A stretch of DNA of 64,000 nucleotides from the NCBI RefSeq assembly GCF_000243135.2, contig NC_019903.1, positions 3,448,001 to 3,512,000 on the forward strand, read 5' to 3'. Numbering within the stretch: position 1 is the stretch's first letter; every line of letters begins with the position of its first letter. Positions 45,556 to 55,432 of the stretch are shown here, in pieces. Below the pieces are notes generated by a model that saw only the letters and a list, made by a program, of their open reading frames with translations, was not told the origin of the DNA and made no database searches. This DNA is from Desulfitobacterium dichloroeliminans LMG P-21439. GTDB lineage: Bacteria > Bacillota > Desulfitobacteriia > Desulfitobacteriales > Desulfitobacteriaceae. A program made the translations under genes and the position numbers.

Positions 45556-46689
45556 CTAGCGAAAAAATTGCAGAGGATCAGTTGTTTCCCCTTTGAGACG
45601 AACTTCAAAATGGAGATGCGGACCCGTACTCCAGCCTGTTGAACCCACATAAGACACCACATCACCCGCCTTGACCTTATCTCCCACCTTAACTGCAAGC
45701 TTAGAATTATGCCCATAAAGGGTGGTGTACCCGCCCCCGTGGTCGACGATAACGGCATTTCCGTAGGCGCCATACCAGCTGGCCATAATCACTTCACCAT
45801 TGCCGGCAGCCAAAACCTTCGTCCCTGTGGGAGCAGGAAGGTCCGTTCCTGTATGTAAGCTTTTCTTTTTCGTGATAGGATGAATCCGCCAACCATAGGA
45901 ACTGCTCACTTCTTTATACCCTGGCAAGGGATAGGTGCTGATTGTTCCATGAACTACATCGGAATTGGCCGTTAATTTGCGGATTTTATCAGCAATGTCA
46001 TTCGAGTCTGCTTCCATTCGTTCAATTTGTTCAAAAATATCTTCTTGAGCTTTTTTATTAGAATTTAGCGCCACCTGATGTTCTCGTTTCTTCCCATCCA
46101 GCGTTGCTTTTGCTTGTTCAGCTGCTACTTTCAATTGGGCTGCCTCATCACGACGCACTTGAAGAAGTTTGGTTTCTTCTTCGATTTTGGCTCTTTCTAT
46201 GCTAATATCGGTAAGAATCTTTTGATCATTGGTAACCAAGCGATTAAAATACTCCAAGCGAGTGATAAAATCGCTGAGGTCCTCCGCTTCAAAAATTATC
46301 TCCAGATAGCTAACTTGACCTGCTTCATAAATTTCCCGGACACGCTGACGCAAGACGATTTGGCGATTAGCCAGCTCTTCTTCTCGCTCTTCTAGCTCTT
46401 GCTCAGACAATGAGACTGCTTCTGCTGCCTGATTATAGGCCACTTGGGTCGAGTCCAGTGTGTTCTTAGCTACGGAAATTTGCGTAGCTAAATCTTTAAT
46501 CTGGCCTTGGAGTTTATCCGCTGTATACGTGAGTTTATTTAGCTGGCTACGAGCTTGTTCCTCTTTCTTTTGCAATTCTTTCTGTTTGTTGATGGCATCC
46601 TCTAATTCCCCAGCCTGAAGTGGAATGACTGAACCAGCCAACAATACGGTTGTGAGTAAAAGGGCTAACAACCCCTTTCTCTTGGCCAT
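45556..46689 (-). CDS. EnvC-like murein hydrolase activator / M23 peptidase
   Basis: 377 residues. Sec signal peptide (about 1-26, VLLAGSVIPLQAG), a long coiled-coil (about 27-240, KQKELQKKEEQARSQLNKL and onward), and a C-terminal LytM/M23 domain. Zn ligands are visible: HTGTDLPAP, and HLHFEVR with YGHNS nearby, so it may be an active endopeptidase rather than a degenerate activator. It sits just after ftsX, and FtsEX-driven activation of the hydrolase during division is the likely job. Confidence 0.93.
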   Translation of the reverse strand: MAKRKGLLALLLTTVLLAGSVIPLQAGELEDAINKQKELQKKEEQARSQLNKLTYTADKLQGQIKDLATQISVAKNTLDSTQVAYNQAAEAVSLSEQELEEREEELANRQIVLRQRVREIYEAGQVSYLEIIFEAEDLSDFITRLEYFNRLVTNDQKILTDISIERAKIEEETKLLQVRRDEAAQLKVAAEQAKATLDGKKREHQVALNSNKKAQEDIFEQIERMEADSNDIADKIRKLTANSDVVHGTISTYPLPGYKEVSSSYGWRIHPITKKKSLHTGTDLPAPTGTKVLAAGNGEVIMASWYGAYGNAVIVDHGGGYTTLYGHNSKLAVKVGDKVKAGDVVSYVGSTGWSTGPHLHFEVRLKGETTDPLQFFR

Positions 46690-46716
46690 GCTTTTTCCTC
46701 CTCTTCATTGCGTTAA

Positions 46717-47601
46717 TTAAACCTTAAGAAATCTGCGCAAAGAAATAGCACTCCCCAAGGCACCGATTCCCATCCCCACAAGAACAAGTGAACCGAGAAC
46801 CTTCCCAATCAGTCCGGATTCATAAACTACGGGCATAAAGGTTAGGGTGTCTTGAATGTATTTCGCTAGCCAACCATAACCAAAACCAACAACAAAAATC
46901 GCCAGTAGCCCTCCGACTAATCCTAAAAGTAGTCCTTCAAGAATAAAAGGCCAGCGAATAAAGGCGTTGCTCGCCCCTACCAGCTTCATTATTTCTATTT
47001 CCTTGCGACGTGAGAACACATTCATCTTGATATTGAGAGAGATTAAGACAAGGGAGGCTATGGCAAATAGTGCGACAATAATCGTTCCAGCCCAGCGCAA
47101 CCATTCTGTGAACTTGAGCAAGGGCTCGACGACATTTTTACCATACACCACATTATCCACACCGGTCAGCTTCGTGATGCGATCGGCTACATTCTCTACT
47201 TGTTGAGGATCTACCACATGGACAGTATACTTATCTGGAAAAGGGTTGATATCTCCAATATCCTCGACAATGCTTGTTGAATTCATGGACTTAGCGAAGT
47301 CTTTTAATGCCTGCTCCTTGGGAACAAATTCAACGGTATCTATCCCGGACAAGCCTTTTATCTTTTCTCCTAGAGCTTCAATCTCTTGAGTACCTAGTCT
47401 ATCTTGGGCAAAAACAGCTATTTCCAATTCTGACTCGAAATCAGATGCTAGATTGGAGGCATTCAATAAAAAGAAAACGGATGCACCTAAAATCACCATG
47501 GAGATGGTAACCGTCAACACCGAAGCAAGGCTCAACCACACGTTCCTGCGGATTGAATTGCCCACTTCACGAAATATGTACCCTACTGAATTAAGTCCCA
47601 T
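46717..47601 (-). CDS. ftsX: cell division protein FtsX
   Basis: 294 residues from the ATG at 47601 (AGGGGG 9 nt upstream; ATG at 47607 is possible). Topology is the FtsX type: TM1 near residue 20-42, an extracellular domain (ELEIAVFAQDRLGTQEIEALGEK), then three C-terminal helices (MKLVGASNAFIRWPFILEGLLLGL). FtsX transmits the ATPase state of FtsE to wall hydrolases. Its start overlaps the ftsE stop. Confidence 0.95.
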   Translation of the reverse strand: MGLNSVGYIFREVGNSIRRNVWLSLASVLTVTISMVILGASVFFLLNASNLASDFESELEIAVFAQDRLGTQEIEALGEKIKGLSGIDTVEFVPKEQALKDFAKSMNSTSIVEDIGDINPFPDKYTVHVVDPQQVENVADRITKLTGVDNVVYGKNVVEPLLKFTEWLRWAGTIIVALFAIASLVLISLNIKMNVFSRRKEIEIMKLVGASNAFIRWPFILEGLLLGLVGGLLAIFVVGFGYGWLAKYIQDTLTFMPVVYESGLIGKVLGSLVLVGMGIGALGSAISLRRFLKV

Positions 47602-48277
47602 ACCCATAGGCCCCCTGCCTCTGATCACGTGCCACTTTACCATCTTCGATGGCAATAACTCGTTTCTGCATCTGATCAACGATTTCGCGAGCATGGGTAG
47701 CCATTACAATGGTAGTCCCGCGGCGATTAATATTATAGAGAAGCTCCATAATCTCCCAGGCAGTCTCTGGATCCAGATTACCGGTTGGTTCGTCCGCGAC
47801 TAAAAGGGCTGGATTATTGACAATCGCTCTAGCCACAGACACCCGTTGTTGTTCCCCACCTGATAACTGATGGGGAAAGCAATTTTCTTTATTCGCCAAA
47901 CCCACTAACTCAAGCGCCTTCTTGGTTCTGCTTCTCACTTCCCGCCTGCCCACCCCAATCACTTCTAAGGCAAACGCAACATTTTCAAATGTCGTTTTAT
48001 TGGGCAACAGCCTGAAATCCTGAAAAATAACGCCAACGTTTCGACGTAGTTGCGGAACCTCTCGTTCACGCACGCGAATCATACTCCTACCATTCATGGT
48101 CACTTGACCACGAGTTGGCAATTCCTCACGGTAGAGCAAGCGAATGAGGGTTGATTTCCCAGCCCCACTGGGCCCAACCAAAAAAACGAATTCACCATTG
48201 TCTATTTTTAGACTAATATCGACAAGGGCTCGTGAGCCATTCGGATATATCTTCGATACATTGGTCAATTGGATCAT
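47591..48277 (-). CDS. ftsE: cell division ATP-binding protein FtsE
   Basis: 228 residues, ABC ATPase: Walker A GPSGAGKST near residue 37, Q-loop VIFQDFRLL, signature LSGGEQQRVSVARAI, Walker B LLVADEPTGNLDPET, switch His in ATHAREIVDQ. Starts at an ATG with a GGAGG 13 nt upstream. Heads the run ftsE-ftsX-(EnvC-like)-(CtpA-like). Confidence 0.97.
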   Translation of the reverse strand: MIQLTNVSKIYPNGSRALVDISLKIDNGEFVFLVGPSGAGKSTLIRLLYREELPTRGQVTMNGRSMIRVREREVPQLRRNVGVIFQDFRLLPNKTTFENVAFALEVIGVGRREVRSRTKKALELVGLANKENCFPHQLSGGEQQRVSVARAIVNNPALLVADEPTGNLDPETAWEIMELLYNINRRGTTIVMATHAREIVDQMQKRVIAIEDGKVARDQRQGAYGYGT

Positions 48278-48414
48278 TTTTTCCCAAGTCCTCCTTGAAT
48301 ATTGCCTACAGTTTCCTTATCCAAATCTATAAGACTATTCGACATGAGGTGTGGATTTCCTGTTATTAATGACGAAAAGCAAGCTAAAAACTTACGGACA
48401 GCATGAGGTTGGAA

Positions 48415-48448
48415 GCAAAAACAGGCCTGTCCTAAAAAAGAACAGGCC
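48415..48448 (-). terminator. intrinsic terminator after the transketolase genes
   Basis: GGCCTGT/ACAGGCC (48424-48430 with 48442-48448) followed by GTTTTTG on the minus strand, about 45 nt past the stop. Confidence 0.8.
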
Positions 48449-48491
48449 GGTTGGTCTTATTGAACGAGACTCCATCGAATATAGTGACTAT

Positions 48492-49427
48492 TTATTTCTT
48501 CGCCATAACTGCTTTTACGGCTGCTAAGACTTCCTTCTTAGTTAAACCGTATTTCTCTAACAACTCGAGGGGACGACCGGATTCTCCAAAGGTATCTTGG
48601 AGGCCCACTCGTACCATGGGAGTTGGCGCATTTTCGCCTAAAACCTCAGCCACTGCACTTCCCAAGCCACCGATAATATTATGTTCTTCGGCGGTGACCA
48701 CTGCACCTGCTTTTTTAGCACAGGCAACAACGGTTTCTACATCGATGGGCTTGACTGAAGCCACATTGACGACAGCTACTTTCAAACCTTCTTGCTCTAG
48801 CTCTTGAGCAGCCTCCAAAGCAGCTGCCACCATGACGCCGTTAGCAAAAATTACGCAGTCAGAGCCCTCCCGAAGGATATTGGCCTTACCAATCTCAAAC
48901 TGGTAATTCTCATCAAAAAGTATAGGAACATCGAGGCGTCCCATACGGATATAGACCGGTCCTTTATATTGAGCTGCAGCTCGAATGACCTGCCGTGTCT
49001 CTTCTCCGTCAGCCGGTACCAAAACTGTCATATTCGGAACAGCCCGCATGATCGCTACATCCTCTATCGCTTGGTGGGAGCCCCCGTCTTCACCGACGGT
49101 AACCCCGGCATGAGTGGCAGCGATTTTGACATTTAGTTTGGGATAGGCAATCGAATTGCGGATCTGCTCGAAGGCCCGACCCGTGGCAAAGATAGCAAAA
49201 GTACTGGCAAAAGGAATTTTCCCAGCAGCTGCTAGACCGGCCGCCGTGCCCATCAGGTTCGCTTCAGCAATCCCCATGTTAAAAAATCGGTCCGGATACT
49301 GTTTGCCAAAATCTGCAGTCTTCGTGGACTTGGATAAATCCGCATCCAGGACGACAATATTTTCATTTTCTGCCCCTAAGGTTACTAAAGCCTTACCATA
49401 AGCATCCCGTGTCGCTTGTTTAGCCAA
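48492..49427 (-). CDS. transketolase, C-terminal subunit
   Basis: 311 residues holding the pyrimidine-binding and C-terminal domains of transketolase: VLDADLSKSTKT, FFNMGIAEANLMGTAAGLAA (conserved catalytic Glu), GVTVGEDGGSHQAIEDVAIM, and the regulatory-type end TAEEHNIIGGLGSAVAEVL. Split transketolase is common in anaerobic Firmicutes. It overlaps the N-terminal subunit gene by 8 nt, giving coupled synthesis. Together they exchange ketol groups in the non-oxidative pentose phosphate pathway. Confidence 0.94.
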   Translation of the reverse strand: MAKQATRDAYGKALVTLGAENENIVVLDADLSKSTKTADFGKQYPDRFFNMGIAEANLMGTAAGLAAAGKIPFASTFAIFATGRAFEQIRNSIAYPKLNVKIAATHAGVTVGEDGGSHQAIEDVAIMRAVPNMTVLVPADGEETRQVIRAAAQYKGPVYIRMGRLDVPILFDENYQFEIGKANILREGSDCVIFANGVMVAAALEAAQELEQEGLKVAVVNVASVKPIDVETVVACAKKAGAVVTAEEHNIIGGLGSAVAEVLGENAPTPMVRVGLQDTFGESGRPLELLEKYGLTKKEVLAAVKAVMAKK

Positions 49428-50250
49428 GGTGAGCCGCCTCCTCTCTTAATTCCTTTAAGGCCTGCTCTGCTTGTTCCGCATTAGGAGCGTTACCATGCCA
49501 GCCTACTTGGTTTTCCATAAAGGATACCCCTTTGCCTTTGATGGTTCGGGCAATAAGAATGGTGGGTTTTCCTTTGATCTTTTTAGCTTCTGCTAAGGCA
49601 GATAAAAGCTCGACCATATCATTACCATTTACTTCGATGACATGCCAACCAAAGGCCCGCCATTTATCAGTCAGGGGATCGGAGCACATAACGCATTCTG
49701 TGGTTCCATCAATTTGTAAGCCATTGTAATCGAGAATGGCGGTTACATTGTCTAGCTTGTAATGAGCTGCAGCCATAGCCGCTTCCCAAACTTGGCCTTC
49801 CGCCATTTCCCCGTCTCCTAGTACCACATAGACGCGAAAATCCTTCTTGTCGAGTTTCCCTGCCAGCGCCATACCATTGGCTGCGGATAATCCTTGGCCC
49901 AAAGAACCAGTAGACATATCCACTCCGGGCACCTTTTTCATATCCGGATGTCCTTGGAGGATCCGACCCGTTTGTCTAAGTCCCAGAATTTCCTCCTTTG
50001 GGAAGTAGCCTTTTTCCGCAAGTGCTGCATAGAGTACTGGGGCGGCATGTCCTTTAGCTAAGACAAAGCGATCCCGCTCTGCCCATTGGGGATCTTCTGG
50101 TTTAACGTTCATTTCATGATAATACAAAACCGTAAGTATGTCCGCTGCTGACAAGCTACCCCCGGGATGACCTGATTTGGCCGGCAACAGCATGGTAATA
50201 ATATCTTGGCGTATTTGGTTGGCCATCCGTTTCAGTTCAAGAATTGTCAC
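49420..50250 (-). CDS. transketolase, N-terminal subunit
   Basis: 276 residues: the thiamine diphosphate domain with SGHPGGSLSAADIL, MSTGSLGQGLSAANGMA, and the TPP motif GDGEMAEGQVWEA ending in ILDYNG, plus ARTIKGKGVSFME. First gene of the two-gene transketolase operon. Confidence 0.95.
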   Translation of the reverse strand: MTILELKRMANQIRQDIITMLLPAKSGHPGGSLSAADILTVLYYHEMNVKPEDPQWAERDRFVLAKGHAAPVLYAALAEKGYFPKEEILGLRQTGRILQGHPDMKKVPGVDMSTGSLGQGLSAANGMALAGKLDKKDFRVYVVLGDGEMAEGQVWEAAMAAAHYKLDNVTAILDYNGLQIDGTTECVMCSDPLTDKWRAFGWHVIEVNGNDMVELLSALAEAKKIKGKPTILIARTIKGKGVSFMENQVGWHGNAPNAEQAEQALKELREEAAHLG

Positions 50251-50352
50251 GCTAATCCCTCCTAGATTCTATTATTAACATTTTACGACCTAATAAAAGC
50301 CTACTTACTCAAAAATCCTAACTATCTACATTTTTCGGCACTTGGGTTCTAA

Positions 50353-50378
50353 GAAGGCCTGGCTTGCGCCAAGCCTTT
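50353..50378 (-). terminator. hairpin just after prfB
   Basis: AAGGCTTGGC/GCCAGGCCTT with a short loop, directly after the prfB stop. The T-tract on the minus strand is weak (CTTCTT), so efficiency is uncertain. Confidence 0.5.
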
Positions 50379-50380
50379 TA

Positions 50381-51488
50381 TTATTTCACAACTTTAGTTT
50401 TTTGCAAGTAGGAGGCAATAAATTGATCAATCTCGCCGTCCATCACCGCTCCGGTATTCGATGTCTCTTCGTTCGTCCGATGATCCTTAACCATATTGTA
50501 AGGATGGAAGACATAGGAGCGAATCTGGCTACCCCAGGCAATTTCCTGCTGCTCCCCACGAATCTCTGAGATCTCGTCTTCTTGCTGTTTGCGTTTAAGC
50601 TCCAAGAGCTTGGCCTGCAAGATGCGCATGCAATAGGCCCTGTTCTGGATTTGCGAACGCTCACTTTGCGATTGAACGACAATACCCGTGGGTAAGTGGG
50701 TTATGCGAACTGCAGAGCTCGTCTTGTTGACGTGCTGCCCTCCGGCACCGCTAGCCCGGTAGGTATCTACTTTAAGATCCTCCGTGGGAATTGGGACTTC
50801 CTCACCATCATCCATGACTTCAGGAATAACATCCATTGAAGCAAAGGAAGTATGGCGGCGCCCCGAAGCATCAAAGGGGGAAATTCGCACGAGTCGGTGA
50901 ACCCCTTTTTCCGATTTCAAATAGCCGTAGGCATTTTCCCCAGAGATAGAGAGGGTAGCACTCTTAATTCCCGCTTCATCCCCTGGCAGTAAATCCATGG
51001 TTTCTACTTTATACCCATGGCGTTCCCCATAGCGGACATACATTCGATAGAGCATGGAGACCCAGTCTTGGGCTTCTGTCCCCCCTGCCCCTGCATGGAG
51101 GGTCAAAATAGCATTATTGCGATCATAAGGGCCACTTAAAAGGATTTCTAATTCTAAACCCTCAAGAACTTGTTGGAGTGCCTTCACCCCTTCTTCAATC
51201 TCCGGCTCCAAGGATTCATCGTTTTCTTCCACTGCCAGCTGATAGAGGGTCAATAGATCATCCAACTGTTGTCTCAAGGAGGTGTAGGTTTTCAATTTCT
51301 CTTGATGATAAGAAATTTCCTGCATCACCTTCTGGGCGGATTCCGGGTGATCCCAAAAATCCGGTCGCTGCAATTCAATCTCTAATACGCTAATCTTATC
51401 TGTTCGCTGAGCGACGTCAAAGAGAGTCCCTCAAATCTGCCAAGCGCGTTTCTAAGTTTTCTAGTTCCTTTTTCCATTCGAATATCAC
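50381..51488 (-). CDS. prfB: peptide chain release factor 2 with programmed +1 frameshift
   Basis: About 368 residues if the ribosome shifts +1 at CTT-TGA-C (51416-51422). The first frame begins at GTG 51488 (V I F E W K K E L E N L), runs 23 codons and meets UGA; skipping one base gives DVAQRTDKISVLEIELQRPDFW and the rest of RF2. The GGQ motif (GAGGQHVNKT) and the stop-reading SPF motif (RISPFDAS) are present. RF2 decodes UGA and UAA, so the shift is autoregulated by its own level. The gene is not broken. Confidence 0.95.
51416..51434 (-). promoter_or_regulatory. prfB recoding (frameshift) site
   Basis: TTGAGGGACTCTCTTTGAC on the minus strand: a Shine-Dalgarno-like GAGGGA a few bases before the slippery CTT, with the in-frame UGA followed by C, as in classic prfB frameshift sites. 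Confidence 0.92.
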
Positions 51489-51531
51489 TTAAACATTCAC
51501 CACCCAATTAATTTACAGCTTTCAATAAGGC

Positions 51532-51566
51532 AGGGCGATGCACAGCCTCGGCTGGTGCTTCGCCCT
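51532..51566 (-). terminator. hairpin between secA and prfB
   Basis: AGGGCGA/TCGCCCT with an inner GCACCAGCC/GGCTGTGC pairing. Only a short T-containing tail follows on the minus strand, so it is a weak or Rho-aided terminator. Confidence 0.6.
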
Positions 51567-51615
51567 CAACTCTTTCTAATCTACTTCATCTCTAATCCTA
51601 CATAGTTTAGACCCT

Positions 51616-54114
51616 TCACGCTCCGCAGCATTTCTTATACTTTTTCCCACTTCCACAAGGGCAGGGATCGTTACGTCCGATTTGAGGTCCCTCATTATGG
51701 ACTGGGCGGGCAGCTTGTTCCTCATCTCGATTCGTACGAACATGCTGAGGTTCTTCCTGTTTTTGCTCTGTCACTTGCGGAGTTACTCTCATGATATAGC
51801 GAATCGTATCTTCTTGGATAGAGCTAATCATACCTTGGAACATATCATAAGCCTCATGGCGATATTCTACCAAGGGATTCTTCTGTCCATAAGCCCGTAA
51901 GCCAATACCCTCTCGGAGCATATCCATCGCATCCAGGTGATCCATCCATTTTTTGTCCACAACTTGGAGCATAACAGCCCGTTCGATTTCCCGCATTATC
52001 TCTTCGCCGAAGGCTTCTTCCCGGGTTTTATAATGTGCACGCGCTCTTTCGAGCAGCATCTCAACAATTTCTTCCTTCTCCATGTTGGCCACTTGATCAA
52101 AGGTAATATCATGGTTAGGTAAGATGAGATTCTCCACATACTCGAGGAAGCTGTTGAGATCCCATTCTTCTGGATAGGGGCTTTGGGCACCAAACATATC
52201 CACAGTTTCCCGGACCACTTTCTCCAACATATCTGCAATGCTTTCTTGGATGTTTCCACCCATCAGCACTTGACGGCGTTGAGCGTAGATCACTTCACGT
52301 TGGAGATTCATAACATCATCGTAATCCAAGACATGCTTCCGGATTTCAAAGTTGCGATTTTCCACGCGTCGTTGAGCAGTCTCCACAGAACGAGAGATCA
52401 TCTTGGAGGTGATGGGGATGGAGTCATCCATACCCAATTTATCCATCATGCCCATAATGTTTTCGGCACCGAAGAGGCGCATAAGATCATCTTCTAGGGA
52501 GAGGAAGAATTGCGAGGAACCCGGGTCCCCTTGACGTCCGGCACGTCCACGCAGCTGGTTATCAATCCGGCGCGACTCGTGGCGCTCTGTTCCCATAATA
52601 TGCAGACCGCCTAGGTTGGCTACTTCCTCGCCGAGGATAATATCTGTACCACGACCGGCCATGTTGGTGGCAATGGTTACCATGTCTTTTAAGCCTGCGC
52701 CCGCAATAATCTCGGCCTCCTTCTCATGGAACTTGGCATTGAGGACTTGGTGAGGAACACCACGACGCTCCAGCATATCGCTCAAACGCTCAGACTTCTC
52801 AACGGATACGGTTCCCACGAGAACTGGCTGTCCCTTTTTATAGCGTTCAATTATTTCCTCAACAACTGCTTTAAATTTGCCATCCTCAGTCCGATAGACT
52901 ACATCAGGTATATCCTCGCGAATCATCGGCTTGTTGGTGGGAATAACGACGACATCCAGTTTGTAGATTTTCCTGAATTCCGGCTCTTCCGTCATCGCTG
53001 TCCCGGTCATGCCGGCCAGCTTTTCGAACATCCGGAAATAGTTTTGGAAGGTAATGGTCGCTAAGGTTTGTGATTCTTTTTCAATTTTTACTTTTTCCTT
53101 GGCTTCAATCGCTTGATGTAAACCTTCCGAATAACGTCGTCCAAACATCAGACGTCCCGTGAACTCATCCACAATTATGACTTGGCCATCCTTGACCACA
53201 TAATCTCGATCTCGCTTAAATAGAGCGTGGGCTTTGAGTGCTTGATTGACATGATGAGCTAATTCTGTATGCAAATCATCAAAGAGATTTTCTACCGCGA
53301 GCATCGTTTCGACCCGGCTGACCCCTTGTTCCGTCAGGGTAACCACCCGGTCTTTTTCATTGACATTATAGTCTTCTTCCGGCTTTAAGCGGGGAATAAT
53401 CATCGCTACTCGGAAATAAAGCTCAGTTGGCTTGTCCGCTTCACCGGAAATAATCAGAGGCGTCCGTGCCTCATCAATTAGAATGGAGTCCACTTCGTCC
53501 ACAATGGCATAGTGTAGCTCCCGTTGTACAAGCCCATCCGGCCGGGTCACCATATTATCCCGGAGGTAATCAAAGCCAAATTCGTTATTGGTACCATAGG
53601 TTATATCTGCAGCATAGCTTTCACGCCGCTGGCTATAATTTAAACCATGAACAATGAGACCTACGGATAGTCCTAAGAATTGATGGATTAGGCCCATCAT
53701 TTCACTGTCACGACGGGCAAGATAATCATTTACGGTTACAATATGGACCCCCCGACCTGTTAAGGCATTCAAATAAGACGGAAGGGTTGCTACCAGTGTT
53801 TTTCCTTCTCCAGTACGCATCTCTGCGATTCGTCCATCATGGAGGACCATGCCGCCGATGAGCTGCACATCGTAGTGCCTTTGGCCAATGACCCGCCATG
53901 AAGCTTCTCTAACCACAGCAAAAGCTTCGGGTAAAAGGCTATCCAGACTTTCTCCATCAGCTAAGCGTTGCTTGAATTCATCGGTCTTAGCACGCAACTG
54001 TTCATCTGAAAGCGCCTTAATCTCCGGCTCCAAAGCGTTGATTGCCTCAACTCTTTTTTGGTACTTTTTAATCTCACGTCCATTATCATCGAATAACTTG
54101 TCAAAGAAACCCAT
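51616..54114 (-). CDS. secA: preprotein translocase ATPase SecA
   Basis: 832 residues from the ATG at 54114 (AAGGTGG upstream). Walker [62 protein letters not shown], and the C-terminal zinc motif [14 protein letters not shown], which binds SecB or ribosomes. The motor of Sec export, partner of the SecG encoded at 7110. Confidence 0.98.
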   Translation of the reverse strand: MGFFDKLFDDNGREIKKYQKRVEAINALEPEIKALSDEQLRAKTDEFKQRLADGESLDSLLPEAFAVVREASWRVIGQRHYDVQLIGGMVLHDGRIAEMRTGEGKTLVATLPSYLNALTGRGVHIVTVNDYLARRDSEMMGLIHQFLGLSVGLIVHGLNYSQRRESYAADITYGTNNEFGFDYLRDNMVTRPDGLVQRELHYAIVDEVDSILIDEARTPLIISGEADKPTELYFRVAMIIPRLKPEEDYNVNEKDRVVTLTEQGVSRVETMLAVENLFDDLHTELAHHVNQALKAHALFKRDRDYVVKDGQVIIVDEFTGRLMFGRRYSEGLHQAIEAKEKVKIEKESQTLATITFQNYFRMFEKLAGMTGTAMTEEPEFRKIYKLDVVVIPTNKPMIREDIPDVVYRTEDGKFKAVVEEIIERYKKGQPVLVGTVSVEKSERLSDMLERRGVPHQVLNAKFHEKEAEIIAGAGLKDMVTIATNMAGRGTDIILGEEVANLGGLHIMGTERHESRRIDNQLRGRAGRQGDPGSSQFFLSLEDDLMRLFGAENIMGMMDKLGMDDSIPITSKMISRSVETAQRRVENRNFEIRKHVLDYDDVMNLQREVIYAQRRQVLMGGNIQESIADMLEKVVRETVDMFGAQSPYPEEWDLNSFLEYVENLILPNHDITFDQVANMEKEEIVEMLLERARAHYKTREEAFGEEIMREIERAVMLQVVDKKWMDHLDAMDMLREGIGLRAYGQKNPLVEYRHEAYDMFQGMISSIQEDTIRYIMRVTPQVTEQKQEEPQHVRTNRDEEQAARPVHNEGPQIGRNDPCPCGSGKKYKKCCGA

Positions 54115-54253
54115 TATTGACCACCTTTCCATCTGTCCAAGGGTATCGTCTCATTTTATCATTACCGACAACGGGGTGCAAGCCAATCCCCGGGCGCATA
54201 ATAGGAAATTATCTCTAAAGTTTAGATCAGAGCCCTGAAATAACAAATAAACG

Positions 54254-54287
54254 CAAGGAATGGCCCACCGTAGTAGGCCATTCCTTG
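54254..54287 (-). terminator. intrinsic terminator after hpf
   Basis: Perfect 12-bp inverted repeat CAAGGAATGGCC/GGCCATTCCTTG with a 10-nt loop; T-rich sequence follows on the minus strand. Confidence 0.85.
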
Positions 54288-54317
54288 ATAGCATCATTGA
54301 ACTCACTGGGTCATCAA

Positions 54318-54848
54318 TTACTTTTCGGGTTCCAGCAAGCCGTAGTCTCCGCCGCTTTTCCGCCGGTAAACCACGTTAATGGCGTGGGTGTCCATGTTGG
54401 TGAAAGCGTAGAAATTGTGGCCAACTAGGTTCATTTGCATAATCGCTTCTTCTACAGACATCGGCTTTGTGCCGAACCTTTTGTATCGAACAACCTCTTC
54501 GGAGTCATCCTCCAGATTCGCCGGTTGTAGCGTCTCGTGGTCTTTCAGCACTTTTGTACGCATGCGTTTGTTGATCCGGGTCCGGTACTTATCAATCTGG
54601 CGTTCCAGTTTTTCTACAACCATATCGATGGAGGCATACATATCTGTGCTTTCTTCCTCACCGCGGAGAATTATCCCATGAATGGGCGCAGTGACTTCAA
54701 CACGATGACGACCTTCTTCTACCAGCAGGGTTACTTTAACATCCATAAACTCATCAGAGTATTTTTCCAATTTCCCTACCCTTTTTAAAACGTATTCTTT
54801 CAGGGCATCGGTGACTTCCATTTGTTTGCCGCGAACGCTGATGTTCAT
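54318..54848 (-). CDS. hpf: ribosome hibernation promoting factor, long form
   Basis: 176 residues. N-terminal HPF fold (ISVRGKQMEVTDALKEYVLKR, HRVEVTAPIHG), a linker, then the C-terminal dimerisation domain (RYKRFGTKPMSVEEAIMQM, NFYAFTNMDTHAINVVYRR) that makes 100S ribosome dimers. The ATG follows an AAGGGGG site. A sigma-H-like promoter is seen upstream, matching the known stationary-phase and stress control of hpf in Bacillus. Confidence 0.96.
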   Translation of the reverse strand: MNISVRGKQMEVTDALKEYVLKRVGKLEKYSDEFMDVKVTLLVEEGRHRVEVTAPIHGIILRGEEESTDMYASIDMVVEKLERQIDKYRTRINKRMRTKVLKDHETLQPANLEDDSEEVVRYKRFGTKPMSVEEAIMQMNLVGHNFYAFTNMDTHAINVVYRRKSGGDYGLLEPEK

Positions 54849-54889
54849 AGTAAAACCCCCTTATTATCTAAATACCTACACTATCTAAT

Positions 54890-54914
54890 ATTCCCGTTTA
54901 TAATCAAAAATCCT
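54890..54914 (-). promoter_or_regulatory. possible sigma-H-type promoter of hpf
   Basis: On the minus strand AGGATTT and GAAT are separated by 14 nt, close to the sigma-H consensus (RnAGGAwWW, 11-12, RnnGAAT), about 42 nt before the start codon. Confidence 0.45.
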
Positions 54915-54961
54915 TCCCCATTTTCTTTTCTGTTGAACTAAATTAACAAAAACCTCAATAC

Positions 54962-54999
54962 AAAAAAAGAGAACTGTTGTAATTTTTCCAACACTTCCC
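54962..54999 (-). terminator. intrinsic terminator after the cold-shock gene
   Basis: GGGAAGTGTTG pairs with CAACAGTTCTC (54969-54979, 54989-54999; one mismatch and a G-U), then TTTTTTT on the minus strand. Confidence 0.8.
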
Positions 55000-55069
55000 T
55001 TTTTTATTCATGTCACAGAAACTATCTTAAGGTTGTGTATCCGGTGTTATCCAGCTACTAATAGTCCCC

Positions 55070-55267
55070 TTATCTTGCCTGTACGTTCGTGGCTTGCTCA
55101 CCACGTGGACCTTGGCTGATATCAAATTCCACGCCTTGTCCTTCTTCGAGAGTGCGAAAACCATCACCGCTAATTGAAGAAAAATGCACAAAAATGTCTT
55201 GCCCATGATCTCCTTCAATAAAGCCATACCCTTTTTGTTTGCTAAACCACTTTACTTTACCCAGCAC
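55070..55267 (-). CDS. cold-shock domain protein
   Basis: 65 residues from a GTG at 55267 (AAGGAGG upstream). RNP1 (KGYGFIEGD) and RNP2 (DIFVHFSSI) motifs identify the single-strand nucleic-acid-binding cold-shock fold. The frame is open upstream but has no start with a better ribosome site. Cold-shock proteins act as RNA chaperones; which member this is (CspA, CspB or CspD class) cannot be said. Confidence 0.95.
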   Translation of the reverse strand: MLGKVKWFSKQKGYGFIEGDHGQDIFVHFSSISGDGFRTLEEGQGVEFDISQGPRGEQATNVQAR

Positions 55268-55432
55268 GAAAAATACCTCCTTGGTTCCTTCACAGCCTTC
55301 ATTGATAACGAAAGCTGGTCTCTTAGGAAGGATGCCCAAAGCATAGTCAGCTTAAACCTAACAATAGATAATATTTTTGTCTAGGTAATAAAAAAATTTG
55401 ACCATTTATTCATATCACAAGTACTTAAATTC

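Noticed and set aside
51373-51488. prfB considered truncated by a UGA
   Set aside because: The UGA lies in a canonical programmed frameshift site, and the two frames join into a full-length RF2.
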